NCBI GenBank assembly: GCA_949592205.1
Contig: CATIUR010000003.1
Coordinates: 160,445,759 to 160,509,758 of the forward strand
DNA length: 64,000 bases
Source of the DNA: Helichrysum umbraculigerum
Lineage: Eukaryota > Streptophyta > Magnoliopsida > Asterales > Asteraceae
Direction: 5' to 3'
In this document: positions 1 to 11,734 of the stretch, one piece after another
Position numbering within the stretch: position 1 is the first letter of the stretch
Layout of the letters: every line of letters begins with the position of its first letter
The notes under the pieces: generated by a model
Databases searched by the model: none
The model's input: the letters and a program-made list of their open reading frames with translations, nothing else
Told to the model about the DNA's origin: nothing
Program-made: the position numbers and the translations under genes

Positions 1-3000
1 GCATGTCCTCCAGTGTTTGAATGGTTCGTTCGCTTTGGCCGTCGATTTGCGGATGATATGCAGTACTCATATCCAAACGAGTACCCAATGATTTTTATAA
101 TGATTGCCAAAAGAGAGAAGTGAAGCGACTATCCCTGTTAGAGATAATCGAGATGGGAACGCCGTCTCGGGATACGATTTCCTTGAGCTAAATTCGTGTG
201 AGGCGTTCCATTTTATCGGTTTCTTTGATGGCTAGGAAATGAGCGGATTTTGTGAGACGATCGACGATCACCCAAATGGTATCGCAACCGCTCGATGTTT
301 TTGGAAGTTTCTTGATAAATTCCATAGAAATCTGCTCCGATTTCCATTGTGGAATGTTCGGTTGTTTTAGTAAACCGGAGGGTTTCTGATACTCGGCTTT
401 GACTTTTGAACAAGTTAGGCACTTGCTGACATATGTGACGATTTTTGCTTTCATGTTTGGCACCAATATAACTCTTTGATGCCATGATACATCTTGTCAG
501 AGCCAGGATGTATAGAGTATTTGGACTTGTGAGCTTCATGCATCACCAAGTCGCGTAAGTTCCCGAAATAGGGCAACCAGATTCGGTTTGAGAAGTATTT
601 AACCCCATTTGATTTGATTTCGAATTGCTTTTCCATGTTGCGCAAGGCCTCGTTCTTGATGTTTTCAGGTTTAAGTGCTTCGAGTTGAGCGGTGAGAATC
701 TGAATAATCAGATCATTGTGTATAGTCATACTGCGTGCTCAGACTCGAAGTGGTTTGGTGCGGTCTTTTCGATTGAGGGCATCGGCAACAACATTTGCTT
801 TGCCCGGATGATATCAGATCTCACAATCATAATCGGTAAGCAATTCGACCCAACGACGTTGCCTCATGTTGAGATCCTTTTGATCGAATATGTGCTGGAG
901 ACTTTTATGATCCGTGAAAATTGTACATTTAGTGACGTACAGATAGTGTCTCCAGATTTTGAGTGCAAACACTACGGCTCCCAATTCGAGGTCATGAGTG
1001 GTGTAATTCTTTTCATGGATTTTGAGCTGTCAGGAGGCGTATTCAATGACCTTGTCTCGTTGCATTAACACGCAACAGAGACCCTGGTGAGAAGCATCGC
1101 AGTATACCACAAAGTCATCGGTGCCTTCGGGTAGCAATAGAATAGGTGCGCTGCAAAGCTTTTGTTTGAGTGGTTGGAAAGCCGATTCTTGCTTATTAGT
1201 CCAATCAAACTTCTTCTCCTTCTGAGTCAGTGTGGTGAGTGGTTGGGCTATTTTCGAGAAATTCTCAATGAATCGCCGGTAGTATCCTGCCAATCCTTAG
1301 AATTGACGTACTTCGATCGGCGTTGTTGGTGCTTGCCAGCACTTGATAGCCTCAATTTTTGACGGATCAACATGAATTCCTTGACTGTCAATCACATGTC
1401 CAAGGAATTGAACGGTTTGCATCCAGAACTCACACTTGGAGAACTTGGCATATAACTCCTCATGTCTGAGCAGTTCTAGGACAGTTTTGAGATGTTGCGC
1501 ATGTTCTTGTTCGTTGTGCGAGTATATAAGAATGTCGTCAAATAAGACAATGACAAACTTGTCAAGATATGGTTTACACACTCGGTTCATAAGGTCCATG
1601 AATACAGCCGGTGCATTTGTTAAACCGAAGGGCATGACTTGGAACTCATAATGCCAGTAACGAGTTCGGAAAGTAGTTTTCAGAATGTCAACATCGCAAA
1701 CTCGTAATTGATGATATCCAGATCGCAGATCGATCTTGGAATAGAAGCTTGACCCTGAAGTTGGTCAAATAGATCATCGATGCGTGGAAGTGGATAACGG
1801 TTCTTGACAGTTAACTTGTTCAGTTCCCTGTAATCGATGCACATGCGGAAAGAACCGTCTTTCTTTTTGACAAATAGGACTGGAGCTCCCCAGGGTGAGG
1901 AACTTGGTCTAATGAATCCTTTGTCCAGAAGTTCCTGTAACTGAGTGGACAACTCCTGAAGTTCGGATGGGGCTAGTCGATATGGTGCTCGTGCCACGGG
2001 TGCTGCTCCGGGCACAAGATCGATTGAGAACTCGACCTGTCTCATTGGTGGAAGACTAGGCAGTTCTTCGGGAAAGACTTCCGGAAAGTCTCGAACGATT
2101 GGCACATCCTCAAGTTGCTTCTCCTCCGACTTTTTCTCCATGACATGTGCGAGGATTGCCTGATAACCCTTTCTCAAAAATACTTACGGGTTTTCATGCA
2201 GGAAATGATATTTAATCTCGTCCCACTGGTCTCCCCTTGTATGACTAGAGTACTACCGGAGGTGAGAGGTATGCGGACAATCTTATCAAAACAGATGATC
2301 TCGGCACGATGCTTAGACAGCCAATCCATGCCAATGATGATATCAAAACTTCCGATCTCGACAGGTATGAGGTCGATGGTGAAAAGTTCGTCGGCTAGAT
2401 TTAAAGTGCAATTGGGTATCACACTATCAGTTTCAATGAGTTTTCCATTTGCTAGCTCTACAATGTACTTAACATCTAAAGTCATAGGAGTGATGTCAAG
2501 TAGTGGACAAAATTCATCAGATATAAAGCTTCTATCAGCACCAGTATCAAATAGAACAGAGGCAGTTAAGTTATTGAAAAGGAACGTACCCGAGACCACA
2601 TTCGGGTCTTGGCGGGCTTCCCTTGAGTTCAGAACAAAGGCTTTTGCAGTGTTGTTGTTGCCCTTGTTTTTCAGTTTCGGGCAGTCGTTCCTGAAATGCC
2701 CAGTATTGCCACACTCAAAGCAGGCTTTGGGTTGGCTGGTGTTGGTGCTGGAGTTTGTTTTTGTAGCCCTGCAGTCCTTGGTGAGATGCCCATAACGTTG
2801 GCAATTGTTGCAAGGTGTACCGCAAGGACCATCGTGGTGGCGGTTGCACTTGGAACAGAAGGGTCTATTTCCAGTGTAACCCCGTTTGGTTTCGGAGCTG
2901 GAGTTGTAGGCTTTAACAGTTTCAGGCCGTTTAGAGGGTTGTTGGTTTTGGTTCTGGTTGGCATTGGAGTTCCCAGTCCATTTTCGTTTGTTTTCTCCGG

Positions 3001-3698
3001 ATTGGTTTGAGTTGGTGTTGGCAGCAGGTGTTCCTCGGCGAACCACTTGTGCCATGAGATTGTGTGCCATACGAACGGTACCTTGAATGGTTGTAGGGTT
3101 GGAAGCAGTGACCATACCCTGAATGCGTGAGGGAAGTCCCCAGATGTAACGTTCGATCCGCTTATATTCCGGATCAACAAGTGATGGGCACAGCAGTGCC
3201 AGTTGGTTGAATCGGGTGGTATAGCCAGCAATATCATTGCCTTGTGTGGTGAGGTGCCAGAACTCGTGTTCTAGTTGTTGAATCTCATCTCGTGGACAAT
3301 ACTCATCCTTCATCATTTTCTTCACTTCTTCCCACGGTGTTAAGAAAGCAGTGTCAATGCCCACAGTTTGAGCATATGTATTCCACCAAGTCAGAGCACC
3401 ATCCATGAAGGTGCAGATGGAGTACTTTACCTTGCAGTCTTCATGACAGTTACAGATTCGAAAGACCGACTCCATTTTCTCTCCATCCAGCGTAATAACC
3501 CAATAGCACCCTCGGTGCCCTTGAAGTTCAGTGGTTTACAGTTCAGAAAGTCCTTGATGAACAGGACTTTGGTGGAGGTGTGTTGTTTGTGGTGTCTTCA
3601 GTGCCTGAACTTTGTTGCCGAGCAGCTAGAGCATCTGCTACCCCTTGGACAACTAGTCGATTGACGTCAGCTTGGCTAAACGTACGTCTTGGAGGCAT
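1..3698 (-). pseudogene. Broken gag-pol polyprotein of element A
   Basis: Start taken at 3698 (MPPRRTFSQ), matching the N-terminus of element B. Blocks in order: capsid-like gag, two zinc knuckles (the CSKCNRHHDGPC type, then CFECGNTGHFRNDC), a protease with DTGADRSF (near 2545), reverse transcriptase (near 2000-1300, with FDDILIYS at the YxDD site), an RNase H start (CDASHQG), and integrase zinc and core pieces down to position 1. The frame breaks near 3530 and 3480 (small indels in gag), near 1745-1640 (loss or shift inside RT), near 1295, and again through RNase H and integrase. Family knowledge: such a polyprotein makes the particle and copies RNA into DNA. This copy cannot make the whole product, although the main gag-protease block (3475-2174) is still open. 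Confidence 0.9.
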
Positions 3699-4103
3699 AA
3701 TGCTTGAATCAACAAAGAGGAATAGATAAGTGAGATGTCTTGTACAAAGGTTATGATATATCACATATGTATATATAAGGAGGTAATATACAACAGCACA
3801 AAGTGATAATCATATTTCATTAGATAACAGGATTTAGTACAAGATACGAGTTTCCAAAAGTACATGATAGCAAGGATTACAAAAGATGCCGGGAATTTAT
3901 ACATCCGTACGAAATTACAAGAGTCCCACATAGATAGCTGGATAGATTACAAGATAGACACTATTCTAATTTCGGCGCAAGTTCACTTGTGACATGAGAG
4001 TTATAAGGTGGTCCATGGTGGTTGCAAGTCTGCTGGCTTGTCTAGCATTATCTTCTGCCAACACTAGCCGTTGTACTAATTCGCGGGAGTACTCTTCCGC
4101 TTC

Positions 4104-4706
4104 TCATGAGCGTTGCTCACATTCTTCTAGTATTGCTTGTAGGAGATCAACTGTGCTCCTGTCATCAATCACTTGTTGATGAATCATTTCTATTGTTTGG
4201 GTCATGTTTTCGCGTTCTTGGAAGAGTTCTGCAATGCGGTCATGAGCTTGGCGCATCCAGTACATGCGCGCTATGTGTTGTTCCCGTTCCAGACTTTCAA
4301 GTCTTTCTTCATGGCGGTGTAGCCTAGCGGTTAACACCGGAACGGTATGATGGATGGGTTCTTGAGTATATGGGGAGATATCCATGGGGTCAGCAGGAAT
4401 TTGCATGTCTTCCTCAGACCTCCAGGTGTTTAGAGTTGTGGGTAGCCAATCCCACTTACGAGGGTAAGTTGGATGGCATGTTCTGGTTGAGGTATCACTA
4501 GTGTGATTGAGATAAGGGTTAGCTCGGATAGATCCGATACTCCTCCTGTGATTTCGTGTGACTCGTGCCTCTCCAGTGATATAGTAGAGAGGTTCGAGAG
4601 AAGTTCGTGTCGGTGAGACAGTTAACGCGGTTACCTCCTCAGTAGTTGGTAGAGTTTGAGTCTGGTCGTTTGTGTCAGCTGGTGCTAGATGAGGAATGTC
4701 TGCCAT
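4104..4706 (-). CDS. Accessory ORF in the leader of element A, predicted coiled coil, function unknown
   Basis: A 200-codon ORF lies in the same sense as gag, between the primer-binding site and the gag start. I do not recognise a family. The first 130 residues are polar and rich in Thr, Pro and Arg with low-complexity character. From about residue 130 the protein is strongly charged and heptad-like (RHEERLESLEREQ, then RIAELFQERENM) and ends EECEQRS, which looks like a coiled coil. It stays open while gag-pol in the same copy has several breaks. Element B has a leader about 600 bases shorter with no counterpart. It could be a real extra product of the family, as accessory ORFs are known in other plant Ty3 lineages, or chance. 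Confidence 0.5.
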   Translation of the reverse strand: MADIPHLAPADTNDQTQTLPTTEEVTALTVSPTRTSLEPLYYITGEARVTRNHRRSIGSIRANPYLNHTSDTSTRTCHPTYPRKWDWLPTTLNTWRSEEDMQIPADPMDISPYTQEPIHHTVPVLTARLHRHEERLESLEREQHIARMYWMRQAHDRIAELFQERENMTQTIEMIHQQVIDDRSTVDLLQAILEECEQRS

Positions 4707-4741
4707 GTCTGTGGCAAGAGCGTTTAGTGAATATCGTGAGG

Positions 4742-4743
<2 letters not shown>

Positions 4744-4775
<32 letters not shown>
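4744..4775. repeat. (TA)n microsatellite
   Basis: Uninterrupted alternating TA run just upstream, in element sense, of the accessory ORF in the leader of element A. Confidence 0.95.
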
Positions 4776-4776
<1 letters not shown>

Positions 4777-5037
4777 CATATAATATAGCCTAGTGTGTCT
4801 AGCACAAGCATGTATAGGTCCGGTTTCTCTCGTGGTCAGAGTCAACTAGTGTATCCCTGTTCAACATAACCGTTTCAGACCTCACATCATCTTTCTTAAA
4901 TTGTACATAGTTAATCAGGCTATGTTAAATTAAAGTTGTATGATGTAATTCCTGAACCAGTCATACCTAATAAGGAAATACTGCCTAACGGTCATAGTCT
5001 AGGCCCACTAAATGCAACCTAGTTCACTATAACCTTA

Positions 5038-5050
5038 GGCTCTGATACCA
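5038..5050 (-). other. Primer-binding site of element A (initiator Met-tRNA)
   Basis: In element sense the sequence is TGGTATCAGAGCC, complementary to the 3' end of plant initiator Met-tRNA, three bases after the LTR end. The same site is present in elements B and D. Confidence 0.93.
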
Positions 5051-6215
5051 ATCTGTCGCACCCCCAAATTCGGGTTGCGGAAGCTAATCGGGTCGGGGCG
5101 CGACTAATCAATAATCAAAGCACAAAGATATAATGAACGATTCTATATGCGTCGTTTTAAACAAAACACATTGATTGTAATAAAGGTTTACAATAATTTA
5201 TAGTTACAAAAGCTCGGAAATCTATCTAAGAGATTCTATGGCATTACTATTTTTACAAAATATAATAATGCAGGAAAATCTCTTGATTGTTTGCGTGCAA
5301 CTCGAGCTATGTATGTCCTGAGCAGACCTACTGCTGTTGAGTACCTGAGAATACATGCTAAAAGGGTCAGCTAAAAGCTGGTGAGCTCACAGGTGTGAAA
5401 GTAAATCATAATGTATGAACCACAAGATTTAGTATAATGATTTGAAATTAATCAAATAAATATGTATATTACTACCATGAGCTCATAGTTTGAGCTTAAC
5501 TGAGGGGTCAGGATCACAATCAAGTGCCTGATCGAGTTTGCCTCCTGCATGTGCCTAATCATACACACGCGTGAACAAATGATAATGCGCCCGTTCGACC
5601 GCAGTCGTGGTAGCGCAACTACCCCGAACGGGGATTGTCAATCCCATATGGTACCATACACTAACACTCGCGCTAAATCCATACTAACAAACTATGATGT
5701 GGAGGGCTTCATGATTAGTAAAAACAACTCATGCAGTCAATATATCAAGTTTTGTACTTGTGTTCACATGTAAATAAAACTGAGCATGTATTCCCACCCC
5801 TGGGTTTAAAACATTAAAATGAGGGGCTATGAGACTCACCTGAGTCTGATGATATGTAGTGAAGCAAATGTGATGTAGTAAAATTAGATGTCCGAAGACT
5901 GTAACCTGCCGGGCGTTCAAAACGCGCAAGGTTATAAGTATATGTAGACGTCTCAAAAGACCGTCCATGCTAGTTGTTCATCCAACTAGTAATGTCCAAA
6001 TAATTTGGTTGCTGACTGATTAGTTTGAGTTTTGAAAACATGCACGGCCCGTTGGTGACGGATGTTGTAATAATAATCTTAAAGTATTATTATTATGTGT
6101 CGTTCTATTGTATACTATTAAAGTATATGATTTGTGATTTGTATCGTATATAAGTATCGGAGTAACGTGTGTTAGACACTTAGTGTGAAAACTAGTTTTG
6201 AAGTTTCTGATTTAG

Positions 6216-6466
6216 GCGACACTAGGAGAGTGTCGCATATATAGTGAAGTTTAGTATTGTATGCGTCACTGAGTGAAGTGTCGCATAAGGTGGCGTCACT
6301 AGGTTGCGTCACTAAGGTTAAGTGCCGCAGGTGTACTGTTCCTAAGATAGGCGTCACTTCGATGAAGTGACGCTAGTATGCGTCATTTGGTTAATGCGTC
6401 ACTCGGTGAGTGTCGCTAGTAATAGTTTTACGGCCATAATAGCGTCACTAGGTAAGTGTCGCATGA
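6216..6466. repeat. Array of short inverted repeats (GCGTCACT/GCGACACT arms) in LTR A
   Basis: Several units can fold on themselves. At 6216-6236, GCGACACT and AGTGTCGC flank a 5-base loop. At 6351-6373, GCGTCACTTC and GAAGTGACGC flank a 3-base loop. Further imperfect units lie near 6263-6285, 6380-6412 and 6440-6466. Bases differ between units while pairing within a unit is mostly kept. The TGACG core also resembles plant bZIP (as-1 type) sites, so a protein-binding role is the alternative. Confidence 0.8.
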
Positions 6467-7033
6467 AACCTTTGGTCTCTGCGACACTTAAGTCTGATCG
6501 AGTTTTCACTTTCGGTTTGATGGTCAAACGTGCTCGGTTTGACCCGAGACTTTTACACAAGTCTTAAAATGGTCCAATAAGTTCAACAAAATTATTGGTT
6601 CGTGTCGGAGTTCACCCGAAGTGTCGGTTTTGTAAAATAACTAAAACAGCCCTTATGTTTACATTTTCAGATTTTCGACTTGATAAACCTCTCGTTTTCC
6701 ACACTTTTTAATCCAAACCAAGTCTCACAAACAATCACAGTTGGACATCCATATGTCTAGTTCATTTCTGCATTTTATGGTAATTTTACAAGTTCGTTTA
6801 CTATTTTAAACAAAAATAAATATAAAGAGTGGTCGATTTTGGTCCGAAACCGACACTAGTTCAAAGATCAGCTTCTACACAAAAAACCGTGTATTTCTGG
6901 AAATGGTCAAAGAAGACCTTTTTGTAGAGGACATCCATACGGAGATTTTGGTATAAGAATCATACATTGATTCATCTAAGAACTCAAGTTATAGTCATTT
7001 TCGTGAGACGATTTTCTGAGACAGAAAACTATG

Positions 7034-7053
7034 ATATATATATATATATATAT
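7034..7053. repeat. (TA)n microsatellite in LTR A
   Basis: Short uninterrupted TA run. Confidence 0.9.
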
Positions 7054-8562
7054 TTGTATAAAACATTTTTCAAGCATTTGTTTGGACATTTTCTTATCAA
7101 ATGATCAACTATACATGTAAATATATGTAAAGCATGAAAATCTAGTGAGAGAAAATGGTGGAATCATACCAAAATCGTGTTCTAGAGAGAGAGAAGAGTG
7201 AGATGGTGCTAGGTTCCTTTCCTTGCTTCTTCTCCTTGCGTTTTCTTCAAAAGATGATGGTGGATGATGGTGGTGGTGCCGAAATGGGGAGGAGGAAGGA
7301 GAGAAAAGTGTGTGTGTTTTCTAGTGAGAAGTTAGAGAGAGAGGTAGATGGAGCATAATGATGAAATGGTGATGATCTTTGTGGTTTTGTGGATCTTGCT
7401 CCACAAAATGTGGATCTTGTTTGGGGTTGGGTAAAACCGGCCCATGGGGGCCCCACCTAGGTGGTGGTGTCTCCAAATTTCATTCCCGTGTTTGTGTTTC
7501 CGTGCGGTGTTCGTTTCCCCGGTCGTTTAAACGTTCGTTTGTAATTTAAACGTTATACGTACGTGTTTTAAATAATGTTTGAATTTCGATATGTTTAAAT
7601 TGAAGTATTGTTTATAATACTTGGAAAACATTTCTAAAAATGTTTTGTTATAGTGTCGGTATTGGTTTGCGATTTCGTGTTTCCGGTTATTTAATTACGT
7701 GACGTTTTAATTAAACGTTTTTGTTATCGTTATAATTCACGATATAATAATTAATCAATTCCATGCAAAATAATATATTTTAAGTTTATAAAATATATTT
7801 TGACGTTTACTCGATTGTTGGACGCGTTTCACGCGTTTGAGCATTTTATACGATACGAGATACTTACGTGATATTATCGAAATAATATTTAGAAATAAAT
7901 ATGTTTATTAAATAATTTCATATTATTTAATAAATTGAATTCACCAACGTCCGTATTAATGTGTCGGAATTCATCCGATGAAATAATTGCACGATCAAAT
8001 TTAATCGCGTACGTGTATATATATTCCAATATATATAATGATATATACAATTAGCCTAATATAGCACTAATTACATGTATTACAAAATGATTAGGACCTA
8101 ATAATTAGCCCTAATTTGTCGGGTGTCACATAAAACAATCCCCTTTTTAAAAGCTAATTTCAGGAACCTAAAACCATTTACGATTCTAACATTTTTATTT
8201 TACCGTTAACTATATAAAGTTAAAACAAGTAATATTTTACTAATCACAATATCTCAAATAAGCACAAATTTCCTAACATATTAAATAAAAATTTAAAGCT
8301 AGAAAAATTACCAGAATACCCTTAGTCCTTCGGACGGATGTTACAAAAGGTTAGCTCCAACTACAATATTATTTCACTAATACGGAGTAATTGATTCAAC
8401 TTCAAGTTAGTGTATCTATTAACAAATCTATTTCGAAAACGCTAATTAAAACCTAAAGTCTTCAACGAAGTCTCGGAGTTATCCTGTTCATCTTCAATGA
8501 AATCGAAGCAAATTAACCAATCCAAGTCGATGACAAATCTTGATATACATCGATAAATTGAT

Positions 8563-8703
8563 GACATGAAACAGAGTAATGCATGAGCGAATTAAAATGA
8601 TGATACTTGTTTAGCCCACATTGATGAAATCAAAACCATCAAATTGATGACATGAAACAGATTAATGCATGAGAGAATTAAATAACGATACTTTTTTAGC
8701 AAT
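8563..8703 (+). repeat. Tandem duplication of about 80 bp
   Basis: The segment containing TTGATGACATGAAACAGA and AATGCATGAG...GAATTAAA recurs about 80 bases later with a few substitutions. It lies in otherwise featureless AT-rich DNA between LTR A and the DNA transposon remnants. I see no gene from 8131 to 8947. Confidence 0.8.
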
Positions 8704-8947
8704 CAAATTGATGAAACTATAACAACATTGCTTATATATGAAATGATGAAGTGAAAGCAATCCAAACGACAATATCATTTTTCTTGCATATAAACTGATA
8801 CACAATTTACAATGCTACACATAACAACCACAATACACTATCCTTACACATAGAATCATAATAGTAGAAGCTTCAAACAATAACAGAACATATACAGAGT
8901 AATTACATAAATCAAAACACATTTTCACTAAAAATCTGTTTAAAGAC

Positions 8948-10370
8948 ATAGTTGTCGACTCGTGACTCGTTTCCCCGATTTTCGACTCGTGACTCGAATC
9001 GTAAGAATCACAATTAAGCATTTTTATATCGCATATATTTAAATATCAATCTATATATAGATATTATAGTATAAAATAATGTAAAATAATCTATTCAAAA
9101 TTTTATAAACGGTTTTTGATTACCAAAAGAAGCAAATTTTTATAAAATATAAAAGGATAATTGTCACTAATATGATTTTCTTTAATTAATTAAGTAAGTT
9201 GAAAATAAATAGTAGTTAAGTTAAGAAAAATACATTGTACTTTATGTGAGTTTTGTAAGTAAACATGGGCGGAACATAGTTAGGGCAGGAAGGGGTGCCC
9301 GCCCTCCCTAAAATCTGAGCTCTTAGTATAATTATATTTATAGATATGGAGTTTTTCTCTTAAAAATTTGATTTAAAAGTTCCTTGATGAAGAAATAAAT
9401 CGGAGATTTGCAGGTTGTGTGGGACTGGGGGAAAGTTGGGTGAGGATGATGATGATGGGTCCTACTTGATTATTTAAGAACATTTACTTTACTTCCTCCT
9501 ATTATAACATAAATGTATCATATAACCCTCAACTCTAGTAGTTTAACAATCTAACTCCCTTTTTAGTATTTACAAAAGACTACAATTTTTTTAATAAGAA
9601 TTATTATGACTAAGGAATACGAGCATTTGAGTACCAATTTTTCAAAACACATTTTAAAAACTTTAAGTAATTCATCTAAACATTAAGAAACCTAAACTAA
9701 AATTGCAAGCATGTCCTTCTAGTTTACAGATTTGTTATTAAAAGCCATTAAATTTGAATTGGTTATCTTATTTCTTTACTGAATTTTAGCTTTGATGTTT
9801 TCTATATTGTTAGATGAGACTAGCATTTTGATTTGATGGATTTAAACGTGGAGTAACATCTCCTTTTACTTTTATATATTTTATAATTTTCATATTAGTT
9901 TACAACTATATTTTACGTTTTCAAATATATGCCGTAAAACTTATATGGAGTATTATTCTATACTAATTTTTAGCCCCCCCAATCAAACACTTCAAGTTCT
10001 GCCACTGATTACGCCTCCCTATTCTATTTCCCTGTAACTCGATGATTTTCAAAATCTTCCACACATCTTTTTTTTCTTCTTACTTTTGAAAAGTACACAA
10101 ATGCAAAGATAGTGATAGCAACGACTGGGAAAGGATAGCAAAATGACTAGTATGATGAAGGTAACTGGTTATGAAGCCTTATGCTCTTTTCTATGATTCG
10201 AACGAGTTTTGAGTCGACTCAGAACGACTCAGACATTAGTTTGCGATTCAGGCTCTGAGTCAAGCATGGTTCAGAGTCAATAAGCATTCGTCTCGTTTTA
10301 GGTGTAAATCGACTCAACTCGTATGAGTCAGCTCGTGACTCGTACGACTCTAACAACTATGGAATCAAAC
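8948..10370. mobile_element. Putative DNA transposon with GACTC-rich subterminal regions
   Basis: The left end (CATAGTTGTCGACTCGTGAC) and the right end (reverse complement CATAGTTGTTAGAGTCGTAC) are inverted with respect to each other. Both continue into many GACTCG/CGAGTC copies (8948-9000 and 10190-10360). Terminal inverted repeats plus repeated subterminal motifs are typical of cut-and-paste elements such as hAT or CACTA. No transposase frame is present, so it would be non-autonomous. I could not find a convincing target duplication. A similar end lies at 51255. The interior (9000-10190) is AT-rich, contains other repeat debris, and has no gene I can support. Confidence 0.55.
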
Positions 10371-10391
10371 GATATCTCAAAAAATATTTAT

Positions 10392-11242
10392 GGGGTGTTT
10401 GGTTGGGGGTATTTAGGAGTGGGGAATGGGAAAGATAATGAATAATGATGTTTGATTTAGTATAATGCAATCAATTATTACCCATTAGTAGGTAATCACC
10501 CATTCCCCACCAAATTGGGGGTAATGGGAATCAATACCTAGAAACATCATACTATATAACATTTATATACTCATTTCAACTCGTCAACCTACTAAACCTC
10601 AACTCTACAACCCGTTTAATATTCATGGTCGGAATCGGGTCAAGTTTCGGGTTAACGAGTAGAACAATCAAACCTAATATTAGCCCATTAAATTTGACTC
10701 GTTTTACCCCCAAACCAACAAAACAACCCGAAATTAACCCAAAAACCAACATGCCAAGCTATTAACCCGTTTGACCGTTTACCCAAATAGCTTTGAATGT
10801 TGTGTCCGGGTTGGGTACTTTTGACCCGTCGATTGACTAACCCGAAACTTGTAGCGCGTTTAATTTTTAAGTTGAATTCGGGTCAAAGATTCGGGTTAAC
10901 GGGTCAAACCACTAACCCAAAAGTAACCCATTATTTTGACTCACTTGACCCGAAACCAACGTACCAACTCAGTAACCCGTTTGACCCATTTATCTAAATG
11001 GGTAATAAAGATTGTGTATGGGTCAGGTACTTTTGACCCATAACCCGTTTCAAATCATGCCGGATTCGTGTCGGATAATTTGAACCGGTTAACTTGACCC
11101 GACCTATTTGTCACTCCTACTCATAGCTATACGAACCAAGCAACATTTATGGCAAAGGTAATACTAAGGAATGCTCATTGCATTGCATAGTATTCCCTTT
11201 ACCTTTCTCATTCCTATTCCCCATTTCGAACCAAGCGCACCC
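10392..11242. mobile_element. Putative non-autonomous TIR element (GGGTGTTTGGTT ends)
   Basis: The left end GGGGTGTTTGGTTGG and the right end (reverse complement GGGTGCGCTTGGTTCG) form terminal inverted repeats. These continue inward as GGGGAATGGGAAAG against GGGGAATAGGAATG. The interior from about 10600 to 11110 is packed with GGGTCAA/TTGACCC motifs in both orientations. No coding sequence is present and no clear target duplication was found. Family assignment (hAT or PIF-like) is uncertain. Confidence 0.5.
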
Positions 11243-11734
11243 TTAATGGTTGTCAACTATCCTCCCATTTAATCTGTCTTATCTTATCACATAAAAAGAA
11301 AAGATTTTCCTTCATTTAAAAAAAATCTTAATACCAAAAAAGCAAAAACAAAAAAACCATAAAAAATCCATTAATCCATTATTTTAACCATCTACACCGA
11401 CATTACAAACCACCCACCGTAAATTAACCGAACCTGGACGTTTGCATAACCCAAGAAACGTAATTTAGTCAATGAAAATTTTCAAATATATATAGAAATA
11501 GAAATATTTTTGTTTTCTAGCTATTAAATAATAGATTAAATATATTATATTATATTATATTAAAATAATAGCTAGTCAGAAATACGTGTAAACTCATTAT
11601 CCAATCCCAAACACACATATATACTCCCACACGTCTAATCATATCATATAAACTCATATCCGATCACTAAACGATTTTCTTCATCTCATTATCCATCCGA
11701 TCAAGAAGCTAAAGAACAAGCGATCAAATCAAAA
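11243..11734 (+). promoter_or_regulatory. Upstream region of the TSJT1-type gene
   Basis: About 490 bases with no ORF. TATA-like stretches at about 11614-11622 (ATATATACT) and 11646-11652 (CATATAAAC) lie 80-120 bases before the start codon and are plausible core promoter sites. An ACACGT motif at about 11629 is a possible bZIP site. This is inference from position only. Confidence 0.35.

Larger units (their letters stand above)
1..8130 (-). mobile_element. Element A: degraded Ty3 (Tekay-like) LTR retrotransposon, cut by the window edge
   Basis: The element reads right to left: LTR (5054-8130), initiator-Met primer-binding site (5038-5050), leader with an accessory ORF, gag (from 3698), then pol running off position 1. 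The LTR starts TGTGACAC and ends GCGACA in element sense. It is clearly homologous along its first 200 bases to the LTRs of element B, and pol is close to element B pol. Several frameshifts interrupt the coding region, so the copy is not autonomous. The second LTR is outside the window, so LTR divergence and the target-site duplication cannot be checked; the outer flank after 8130 is TAAAA. Confidence 0.92.
5054..8130 (-). repeat. LTR of element A (5' LTR in element sense)
   Basis: About 3.08 kb, with TGT...ACA-type ends. The 3' part (near 5054-5120) carries the GCTTCCGC-type end shared with elements B, C, D and E. A hairpin (5368-5380) follows a perfect 10-base palindrome (5381-5390). A splice-donor-like AG|GTGAGT sits at 5840/5839 in element sense. 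A block of short inverted repeats with GCGTCACT/GCGACACT arms occupies 6216-6466, and a GGT/GAT-rich stretch lies at 7240-7350. Short ORFs inside it have no family resemblance and are not called. Confidence 0.92.

Noticed and set aside
625..1068. 147-codon plus-strand ORF
   Set aside because: It lies antisense to the RNase H/integrase part of element A and has no family features, so it is a shadow frame.
2115..2795. 226-codon plus-strand ORF
   Set aside because: Antisense to gag-protease of element A; composition follows the other strand.
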